From positions 1-64,000 of the forward strand of contig PYSS01000110.1 in assembly GCA_003049465.1 (NCBI GenBank): a stretch of DNA of 64,000 nucleotides, written 5' to 3'. Position 1 is the stretch's first letter, and each line of letters starts with the position of its first letter. The DNA comes from Magnaporthiopsis rhizophila (taxonomy: Eukaryota; Ascomycota; Sordariomycetes; Magnaporthales; Magnaporthaceae). Shown piece after piece: positions 55,926 through 64,000 of the stretch. The position numbers and the translations under genes are program-made. The notes beneath the pieces were generated by a model that had not been told where the DNA came from, made no database searches, and saw only the letters and a list, made by a program, of their open reading frames with translations.

Positions 55926-58408
55926 TGTCCGAGCCGGGGGTCAGCACGGAGAACACCGTGGTTCTCTGTGTGGTGCAAGACGGAGTGAAGAAGACGGTGG
56001 CCGTGCTCATTGAATACAGAGCTCGAGAGTACCCCCGAGCTGGCCGTCTGCGTGGCGCGCCCCCCGGCGTCCTCAAGGGCGGTCGAGGGGTTTCTAAGTT
56101 GGGCTCGGGAAGGCCCTCCCTGCCTCACAACCAGATGTTGGCCTGGCCGGCGGTCGATCTGCCCAGGGGCCGGGTTCGGACGCCAAGACGGTCAAGGCGG
56201 CGGGTGTGGTTCGCAGCAATGCTCGGGTTGGCAGGTCGGTCGTTCGGTCGGTCGAACGGTCGCTCGGTCGGGCTTGTTGAAGCCCAGGGACAGGGGGTTT
56301 CTGGGGGGCTAGGGTTCGCCTCAGGGGTGATTTGGCGCGGGCGGACTTCGAACGTGGGGTATAGGGCAGCCTCGCGCAGGCGGTCGCGATGGGCATTCGA
56401 GCCGTCTGGTGATGTGTTTGCTTGCGTGCGCCGACTGGTCGAGGAGGGCTTCGTGGGCGAAATGAGGCGGTGGAGGCAGCAGCTATCGCCAATCAGGCGC
56501 GCGATGAGGCGAGCACCTAGCGTCGGCCCTTGCGAATGTCGCGCGGGCCTGGCACACTGGTGATTACCCCAGCCAAGTGCAGGGCCTGGACAGCACGGCC
56601 CAACAGCTCGGAGATGTTCTGTCGCAATTCCCTGCTGTCATCCACTGCTCAATAAGGATGCGCCGCCTGTTTTGGGTGTCGCTGTTGTGGCAAAGTCGTC
56701 GAGGTGGTCGGTCGATTCGGGAGGGCTGGCGGCGGCAAGGACTGGGGAAAGACAGTGATGACGGCGGTAAGACTGAAGAAGGGCACGAGTGTGGTTCAAG
56801 CGGAGACGAACGGCTGAGGCTGGCTGCGTGTGTGTGTACAAACAGCGCCCAAGTTCCCAAGGTATACTGTGGATGGATCGGTGCTTAGGTCGTTCGCATG
56901 GAGGGCAGGCAGCCAAATGCGGGCAGGCGGGCAAGGTGTGTGGTGGACTGCTGGTGTGGTGGTGGTGGAGGTCCTCCTACGCCTGAGCTTCCGGCTCGGT
57001 CCCGCACCAGAAGCTCGCATCGAGTGGAGTTCCGGGGGGCTCCATGAAAGCTTTACTTGACTTTGGCTCTCGACTCGATGCTAGCCTAGGAATAGCAAAC
57101 CTTGACTTCACTGCACACTGCGTGCCCAAGATGCGCCCCCAGCCAAGGGTTCTTTGCAGACTTTGCGCCCCGTCGGTGTGGCCTCAAAGGACTTCACGGT
57201 TCACCTACCGGTTTCGGCCGCCACTTCCCCTCCAACATATTACATGTTCGTCCCTCACCTGAACTCCAAACCTCGCCTGTCCGACTGACAAACTTCAGGT
57301 AGTAGCAGAGACAAATGATTGCTTAGTGTGCGTGACAAGTCACTCTGTATTACCAAACAGACAGCTGGACGGTTGAGCAGGGCTTCGGTCCTGGTGCTGG
57401 GACGAGCAGCTGGCACAGGGCTCGCTCACTAACGCATGTCTGGACGTGAACCCAGACCCCAGCCTCGGCACCGCTTGTGAGAGGATCAGACCAACTCCAG
57501 TTGTTTTCGGCAATGCCGGCCAACGTCAACACCCCTCCCCTGAAATGCGCAGCTGCACAGCGTAATGGGCAGCCTTTGATGGACGCGTGGGCGGACATCG
57601 GATCTGGGGGCTGAGTCGATCCGCGGCCGCCAAATGATGCGAATCCGCCGAGTCAAAATGAGGTTGGGGGCACAGCTGACATGCAATCCTGTGGCTGGCT
57701 GCCACCGCTTGCGCATCACCGTTGCGCCTCCATTGTCTTTCAGAACATGGGCCATGGTAGCACCTAATCTACCAGGATCTGGCACATGCCTTGCAGGGCC
57801 ATTAGGCCGAAAGGAAACATGAGTCGAAAGGAGAACATGGATTCAGAGAGCAACCATGAAATTGAGAAGACCGAGTGGAGATCACCTCCACGTCTCACAG
57901 CTCTATCGCGAGTGCGCCCGTACCTGGCGTAGATCTCCATGGCTGGCGAAGGCTGACTCGGCTGGGATGTCCTTGACGCAAATCTGATGGCTGACCACCC
58001 ACCCCAGGTCTGGTAGATGGCCGAATTGGCCGAGGGACTCTCTCTGCCCGCCTTCGAGACCAAGACCGCTCAGGATTGCCATGTGTTTGCAGGCTGTGGA
58101 AAAGGGCCCGTCCATCCGTTAATTGTTTGCTTTTCCTTCGGGACGGGCAGCCCCTCCCATCCATCCATTCTTGGGCTGGACCCCGCCTCGACAAAGTCGC
58201 CCTGCAGGACGCCAGGGCCAGGGTCGAGAGAACTCCCCGGGAATTTTGCGCTTGGATTGGGGTCGTCCGTGCGCAGCCGCGCCTATCCGAAGCTCCAGTC
58301 AAGCTTCGCACGCTCTGCTCGAGCAGTCGCATCGGGTGCTTCTTTGATGCTCTATGACCTCACCATCTCGCTTCCCCTCATCTGCTTCATTTCAACACAC
58401 GCACGATA
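55926..58408. other. Divergent intergenic region without a recognised gene
   Basis: About 2.5 kb between the arrestin-like gene (-) and the cyclophilin (+). Contains GGTC/CGGT tetranucleotide repeats at 56225-56272. The longest open stretch (55925-56563, +, 212 codons) is Arg/Gly-rich with no family match and overlaps the arrestin promoter. Confidence 0.45.
56225..56272. repeat. Degenerate GGTC tetranucleotide repeat
   Basis: About nine imperfect GGTC/CGGT units (GGTCGGTCGTTCGGTCGGTC and onward), similar in sequence to the run in eS6 intron 1. Confidence 0.7.
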
Positions 58409-58995
58409 ATGTCGGTGACGCTTCACACGACTGCTGGGGATTTGAAGATCGAGGTGTTTTGCGAGAGCGTCCCAAAAACAGCCGAGGTAAGTAGCTTCCC
58501 ACCACTTGTCCTTCGTTGCCGTGCGTCATCTCCCGCGCCTAACCACCTACCTACCGACTATCTGTGCAGAACTTCCTCGCCCTGTGCGCATCCAAGTACT
58601 ATGACAACTCGCCCTTTCACCGCCTGATCCCGGGCTTCATGGCCCAGGCCGGCCAGCCTGCAGAGCCGTCGCCTCCCGAGAACCCGAAAGGTGGCCGCTC
58701 CATCTGGGGTGGTATGTTCGAGGACGAGATCCGGCCGGCGCTGCGGCACAACGAGCGCGGCGTCGTCTCCATGGCCAACAAGGGCCCCGGCACCAACGGC
58801 AGCCAATTCTTCGTGCTCTTTGACAAGGCGCCCCATCTAGACGGCCTCAACACCGTCTTCGGCAAGACCATTGGCGACGACAGCTTGCGCACCCTGGCCA
58901 AGATCGAGGCCATTGAGGTCGACAAGAAGAACAGACCCAAGGAGAAGATAGTCATTGAGCGTGTCACCATACATGCAAACCCATTGGCCGGGTGA
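58409..58995 (+). CDS. PPIL3-type cyclophilin (peptidyl-prolyl isomerase)
   Basis: Two exons, 58409-58486 and 58570-58995, give 167 aa, close to human PPIL3 (161 aa). The N-terminus MSVTLHTTAGDLKIEVFCES and the join KTAE|NFLALCASKYYDN are typical. The active-site Arg is in FHRLIPGFM; SMANKGPGTNGSQFFVLFDK is the substrate-binding block. The position of the CypA tryptophan lies in KAPHLDGLN, as in other PPIL3 proteins. The segment after FMAQAGQP carries PAEPSPPENPKGGRSIWGG in place of the shorter GDPTGTGRGG. Single-domain cyclophilins of this class are found in spliceosomes. Isomerisation of proline peptide bonds is the known family reaction. Confidence 0.93.
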
Positions 58996-60024
58996 AGCGG
59001 AGGGATGAAGCACGAGATTGCAAGTGTGAAAAAAGATCAAGAGATGGCCGCCCAGCGCTCGCTTCGATACAGCAGCATGGCCAACGGCCTGGCGGGTTCC
59101 GAGTTCCATGCCTGCTGTGTCGAACGGTATCAGCTACTACCCAGACGAGTGCCGCTGTCGTGCGATGCACTCTAGCACTCTTCGAGACGAAGTGCTACAC
59201 GCTTGCAGACGTTGGGGGGTCACTCCTGAGGTCCGCTCTGGCTGAAGGGCTATCGATGGGTGACGCGGCACGCAATAAGTGATTGAGGCAGGACGGACGC
59301 ATCTACGGTCTTGTAGGTACACCGGTTGAACATGCGGACAGATGCGAGATCAGCCGCCGCTGGTGTCGTCCAGGTTGATGAGCAACCTCCGAAGGCCATC
59401 TCATGTCGGGGATGTCAGACGACCTCGGATCACTACAAAATACTCAAGCCACGGCTGCATCGCAGCCCCTCGCCAGAAAGTGGTGATTGCGATGCTACCA
59501 ACTAGGAGTAAATATATGGTCTTCAAATACAATGCTACGTCGGGTGTCATTCCATACGCCCTCGACCTTTCGTGACAAGCACTGTTGGCTGACGGGAAGG
59601 GGCGTCTCGTGTTCGGGGTTAGGGTTGAGATTTTTAGCGGCCGCCCTGTTACGCACCCAAATCTGATCACGAAATACGAGGATTTTCAAATCGCTCAGCC
59701 GACCGCAAATAGACCGATTCTGGACAATTTCTTTCCGCTTATGAGCCGGACTAGGAGGAGTGGCATACTTGGTGGGGTTCCGTTCCTTTCCGCCGCTTGG
59801 AAGACTCACAGGCCCGCAATGTTCCGGCAGGCATTGGCCGGAGTAAGAAAATTAAAAAGCCTATACAGGCAGGGAGCCTCCCCACGCCACCAATCACTGC
59901 GGAATACCATCTGCCAGGTATGCAAGTGTCAGCTACCTGATCTAGAATCTCTGTTCTGTGGCTGACATGGATATGTAATTGAGAGGGTAGTGGGCTACTA
60001 GGCGCGCACGGCACAGACGGAGCC
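58996..60024. other. Intergenic region without a recognised gene
   Basis: 3' flank of the cyclophilin and promoter of the sen54 gene. Short frames only. Confidence 0.45.
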
Positions 60025-61563
60025 ATGGCCTTCGACGACGATGCAACGCCGGCTGCAGTCCAGCCTAGCGGCAACGGTGTCGCGGCGGCGGAGGAGATCG
60101 ATGACGAGGTGCAGGACTTCAGGCAGTTCTCCTCTGTGTTCAACAAGAAGGGCTTCTCGAGCCAGACCATCCGCAAGGGCGAGAAAGACTTTGAGGCGCA
60201 TGGCACCCGGGCGCAGGAGACGGCGCTGGAGCAGAGCCGCCAGGCCATGGAGGAGGTGCTCGAGTACACGAGGGTCCACAAGGCGAACAACTGGTGCCGG
60301 GGATGGTACTTTCCCGACACCTGGGCCGACCACCCGGAGGACGGCGCAGGCAGCAGCAGTATCAGCAGTAGCCCCAACGCGCCGGCCGAGCAGAAGCGAG
60401 AGGTGTGCCCTCGAGACCGCGTCGTGGCCCTCGAGGCAGACTCGGGCCGCTGGATCATCTCGACGGGCAGGCACATCCCGAACGTCAGCAAGAGCCAGCC
60501 CGGCTGGAACAAGCTTTGGCTCCTGCCAGAGGAGGCGCTGTTTCTGGTCGAGCGCGGCTCTCTAGACCTCTGGTGGCCGACTCGTCCGCTGGAGGAGCTC
60601 TTCCCCGGCATGCCAGAGCCGCAGCAGCGCGCTTCCTGGCAAGGTCCTGAGGGGGGCGAGGCGGCGGCAGCCATCCCGGGCAAGGCCTCCGAGGAGGAAG
60701 AAGCCGAGGTGGACGAGTACGACCTAGGTGTGCCACTCAGTCTCCAGGCGGCCTACTCGCTACTAATAGGAAACGAGGGTGAGCGCGGAAAGGTGACGCT
60801 CGAAAAATACCAGGTCTACGCCAACCTAAGGAGGTGTGGCTTTATTGTGCTCAGAGCGCCTCTGGTATCGCAAACAACCCCGCAGCCACCAGCGAAGGCG
60901 CATACTACAATATGGCAGTGGCTATTCTCGCTCATATCCCTACCGCATGGGGGATGCGCGGGCGCAGCAAATCCGGCGGCGGCGGCGGCGGCCCCGTATG
61001 GGCCGCTGGTCCGCCCCGGTCTATACCGGTCGTACGAGAAAGTGTTTGAGCAGCTACATGTCGTTGCCCGACACATGCCGGCTGAGCACACGCGGGAGCC
61101 GACCCCGGGCCCAACCGACCCGTTCCGGATCCATTACCACGTCTGGAAGGCGTCCAGCTCGGAGGGCTTTTCCAAGACGCGGCCGGGCCCGCCCGACTTC
61201 CACGTGGCGGTCGCCGACGCGCGCGACACGGCGGTGCCGTCGCTGGGTGAGGTGTCGGCGCTGTTGGCGTCGAGCCCCTGGGACCCGCCGTCGCGCCGGT
61301 TCGGGCCCGGGCCGGCGCACCTGTACCCGCGGCTCAAGCACGGCTACCGCAGCGTCGTCATGGCGGTAGTGGACCGCGGGCTCGTCAACTACGTGCGGTT
61401 CGCCGAGGCCGCGTTTGGCGAGGAGTCCATCTCGTCGCGCTTCGACGCGGCCGGCCCGCCGAGGGGCGGCAAGCTGGGCGCAAGAGGAGGGAGAGGCGGT
61501 GCCAGGGGCGGCGGCGGCGGCAGGGGCAGAGGAGGAGGTGGGCGGGGACGTCACAGGGCGTGA
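60025..61563 (+). CDS. sen54: tRNA-splicing endonuclease subunit Sen54
   Basis: Intronless, 512 aa. Residues about 28-180 match the Sen54 N-terminal domain (DFRQFSSVFNKKGF, IRKGEKDFEAHGT, then WYFPDTWADHP and RWIISTGRHIPNVSKS). The C-terminal domain near 340-470 has YGPLVRPGLYRSYEKVFEQL, FRIHYHVWK and PDFHVAVADAR. Sen54 is a structural subunit of the Sen2-Sen34-Sen15-Sen54 enzyme that cuts introns from pre-tRNA. The last 30 residues are a Gly/Arg run (RGGRGGARGGGGGRGRGG), an RGG-type RNA-binding tail not part of the core fold. The start Met fits the family's acidic opening. Confidence 0.93.
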   Translation: MAFDDDATPAAVQPSGNGVAAAEEIDDEVQDFRQFSSVFNKKGFSSQTIRKGEKDFEAHGTRAQETALEQSRQAMEEVLEYTRVHKANNWCRGWYFPDTWADHPEDGAGSSSISSSPNAPAEQKREVCPRDRVVALEADSGRWIISTGRHIPNVSKSQPGWNKLWLLPEEALFLVERGSLDLWWPTRPLEELFPGMPEPQQRASWQGPEGGEAAAAIPGKASEEEEAEVDEYDLGVPLSLQAAYSLLIGNEGERGKVTLEKYQVYANLRRCGFIVLRAPLVSQTTPQPPAKAHTTIWQWLFSLISLPHGGCAGAANPAAAAAAPYGPLVRPGLYRSYEKVFEQLHVVARHMPAEHTREPTPGPTDPFRIHYHVWKASSSEGFSKTRPGPPDFHVAVADARDTAVPSLGEVSALLASSPWDPPSRRFGPGPAHLYPRLKHGYRSVVMAVVDRGLVNYVRFAEAAFGEESISSRFDAAGPPRGGKLGARGGRGGARGGGGGRGRGGGGRGRHRA

Positions 61564-63561
61564 AGAGACAAGAAACACACATAGTCTTTCTAGCAAATCT
61601 ATTCATGTGAACCCTCCCATGGTGGGCTGTTTACCCCGTGCGGTTATGAAACCACGACTCACTTTTGCCGAGCAGCTCTGTCGAAGTCAAGGTGACGAGC
61701 TACCTTACCCATACCTCCTAGTAGTTGCGCAACATAACATAACCCCACAAGACTTCGGACGGTAGATGTGGAATAAGTGTTAGGCCGCCAGTCCGTCAGC
61801 GTATGGTGGCGACTTCTATGTTTAGGCTGATGACGGCGGGGTACATGTAGGTACCACTTGGCGAGGTAGCAGATGGGGGCGGAGCCTGGAGTCATAAGCC
61901 ATACGCTGGGATCAGTGTTGCTCAATTTGTCGCTGTGTAACATTTGGGACGCCGTGAAGCGGGTTGCCCGGTATCCTATGGGGAAGGCCTGCCCCGATGC
62001 GGCGAATTGGCGATCTGGGGTCAGTTGAAATGGTTGGTGGGCTGGCTAAGATACTTCCAGAGAATCATTCCCAAGTGAGTGGGCCTTCCTTCCCAAGACC
62101 GTTGAGGAAGACGCTCGGGCCTCCTGCGCTCCCGTGCGACTAGACGCGAATCGATATCATCAGGCAACCGACACATCATAGATTATCCGCACCCAGCCCG
62201 CGTTCGCATCTCAAACTGCCGTTTCCAAGTATTCGCCTGGGTCTCTTGGCAGGCCGGTAACCGTCCGTGGCCGTTCCCAAGGTCGCATTTACCGCGCACA
62301 TGGTCCTGCAATCTTTGATGCGCGCCATGATGGGGGCGGAAGACGACAAGGCCACCAGGCTCTCCAGAGAGATTTGAGAGCTCCACTGCCTATCGGGATC
62401 CGGATACCTGCGTTTGCCGTTGAGCACTTTGTATTGTTTTACGTAGATGTATATGTTGTCCAACCACCGATGTGTGCCGAAATTATTGTAAGGGGAAGGA
62501 AAAGAGATGAAAACGGAGGGCGGCTGGGCCAGTTGGCAAGATGAGAATCTAGGTAGGATCAGTTCGGCCTCGTCGGGCAATGGAGGGAATAGACGGGATG
62601 GCTGTTAGGTAACGAGTACCCCAAAGCAAAAAAAAAGCAAGGAAAAAAACAGGGGGTGAAAACGGAAAGAGAAAAAAAAAACCAGCCAGCCAGCCACACG
62701 CTCCCTCCCCTGGTCGCACAACCAACCAAGCTCGGCCCTATAGGCGTAAGGCATGGAGGTTAACTCTGGGTTTTATGTCGCAAGTTACTGCCGGAATTAA
62801 TTTCCTGAAGACCCAACGCCCAGGACGAAACTCTGTGGCCGACCCGTGGTCGTGTCTTCTTTCCCTTTCTCTCTTCTCTCTCTCTTTCTTCTCTTCCCTC
62901 TCCACCCTCTCCCTCGTCAATTCGTCAGACTCTTCCTGCCAACTAGGTGGACAACTCGACCCCATCCTAACCTCCACAGAACGGGGCCGCCACTTATAAA
63001 TTATGATCACCCACCGGTCGTCCAAAACTCGACTCGCTGGTTTCATTTGAGAACCCTTTCGCGCTCGGTTGCTGACTTTTTCCAACCACCAACTTTTGTC
63101 GCTTTCCGTGCGCTCGCCGCAAATTGTCATTTGCTCTGCTGCTACTGCTGCGCGCGCGCGCCTTCTCCCAACCCAAACCGCCTTGCCACTTTTTTTTCTT
63201 TTTTTTTTTTTTTTTCTCCTATTACCAAGACCAGGAAAGCCCCTCCTGGCCGCCGCACACACACTCAATTGCTGGCATAATCGCGACAAAGCACCCGGAC
63301 CCGTTTTTTTTTTAATCGGCGCATTTGTCAAATCTTTCTTATCCTTGCCCGCCTGGGAACCTATTTGCGCACGCGGCGCGCGACAGGAAAGAAAGAGCCT
63401 CCCCCAACGTCGCCGACAACAACAACAACCACAACAAAACAAGCCAAAGGTGAAAAGGGGGAGAACAGGGGCAACAAGACAGAACACAAATCGGCTATCT
63501 ATTGCGCCCAACACCTCTGCCACCTCGGATCACACCACAACTCAAAACCTCGCACGCTAAG
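61564..63561. other. Intergenic region and leader of the last gene
   Basis: 3' flank of the sen54 gene, then about 1 kb without a recognised gene. From 62860 onward the DNA is strongly pyrimidine-rich (62862-62921), with a poly-T run at 63191-63217, consistent with the promoter and leader of the gene at 63562. Confidence 0.45.
62862..62921 (+). promoter_or_regulatory. CT-rich tract upstream of the last gene
   Basis: About 60 bases of nearly pure C/T (TTCTTTCCC, TTTCTCTCTTCTCTCTCT). Such tracts are common just upstream of transcription starts in filamentous fungi. Assignment is by position and composition only. Confidence 0.35.
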
Positions 63562-64000
63562 ATGTCTGCTGATCCGGAGCATGCAGCGCAGGCTGTTTCA
63601 GTCGGCGCCGCGCCGTCGTCTGCAGTCTTTGTGCCGATGGATGAGGATCAGCCTCCCAAAGAGTCTGTCGAAGAGTAAGTCCAAGTGTCTCGTTCCTGGT
63701 TCATATGATGCTTTGTTTTTCTTCTTCTCGCCTCTTTCCTTTCGTTTATCCCTTTCTATTTTTGCCTTTTTATCGGCCGCACGATCCCTCGCAGCCACAC
63801 GGCCGTTTGTACCTTTTTTTTTTTCTCCGGTCTCAAGGACATGGGCCTCGGCCACAAAACCTTGACGCGCAACCCAGCCCTACCGTCACCATCCCACCGC
63901 CAAAGTTGGTCCCCCCCCAATCGCGCCTTCATTCCAAAGATGCCCAAACCATCGCTCAGCCTATGACAGATTACCCCGTCAGGTTGTCATATTCCGAACC
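63562..64000 (+). CDS. 5' end of an unidentified gene, cut by the window edge
   Basis: The ATG at 63562 is followed by 37 codons plus two bases (MSADPEHAAQAVSVGAAPSS, then AVFVPMDEDQPPKESVEE) up to a strong donor GTAAGT at 63675. The next exon could not be placed with confidence; the remaining 325 bases contain T-rich intron-like sequence, and the acceptor may lie beyond 64000. The acidic Pro-rich start does not identify a family. The opening resembles the leader seen before the first zinc finger in fungal Zpr1 proteins, but no zinc finger is visible here, so this is only a guess. Confidence 0.5.

Overview
The window is nuclear DNA of a filamentous ascomycete (Pezizomycotina), most likely a Sordariomycete. 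The evidence is short spliceosomal introns (mostly about 70-120 bases) with GTAAGT/GTACGT-type donors, fungal-specific gene families (Sog2, Gyp5, Tsc13), strongly GC-rich third codon positions, and one extremely AT-rich block at the left edge of the kind produced by repeat-induced point mutation (RIP). Genus cannot be fixed from the sequence alone. The assembly contains one N gap (48102-48136) and single Ns in two poly-T tracts (1572, 52406).

Layout: 1-540 is an AT-rich block with a short tandem duplication. 541-2259 is unassigned and may hold a decayed coding fragment. Then follow: sog2-like LRR protein of the RAM network (2260-5459, +); an FAD aromatic-hydroxylase-type monooxygenase (6714-8501, -); a BLOC-1 subunit 1/GCN5L1-like protein with a long unusual tail (9616-10899, +); Tsc13 enoyl reductase (11268-12334, -); ribosomal protein eS8 (13842-14556, +); the giant HECT ubiquitin ligase Tom1/HUWE1 (15864-28685, +, 4139 aa); Gyp5-type Rab GAP (30869-34189, +); ribosomal protein eS6 (35335-36716, -); Dph1 (37349-38803, +); Ctf8 (39061-39534, -); a secreted aldose 1-epimerase (40023-41240, -); V-ATPase subunit B (43615-45452, -) divergent from Cwc27 (45922-47667, +); heat-shock factor Hsf1 (49735-52169, +); an arrestin-fold protein (54402-55925, -); a PPIL3-type cyclophilin (58409-58995, +); Sen54 of the tRNA splicing endonuclease (60025-61563, +); and the first exon of a gene leaving the window (63562 onward, +).

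The content is almost wholly conserved housekeeping genes: translation (eS8, eS6, diphthamide synthesis), pre-mRNA and tRNA splicing (Cwc27, PPIL3-type cyclophilin, Sen54), proteostasis (Tom1, Hsf1), membrane traffic and lipids (Gyp5, BLOC-1, Tsc13, V-ATPase, arrestin), cohesion (Ctf8) and morphogenesis (Sog2). They are not an operon, and apart from possible shared promoters there is no sign that neighbours work together. The only clearly accessory-type genes are the lone FAD monooxygenase and the secreted epimerase.

I found no CRISPR array, no intact transposon and no convincing tRNA or rRNA gene, and no self-evident new multi-gene system. The points most worth following are the Cys-rich tail on the BLOC-1-like protein, the RGG tail on Sen54, the loop insertion in Cwc27, the intron cluster inside the acidic part of Tom1, the orphan coding-like fragment beside the AT-rich block, and the large poly-T tracts just beyond gene ends. 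Exon boundaries given here were chosen by reading splice sites and checking that phase is kept and total length is divisible by three.
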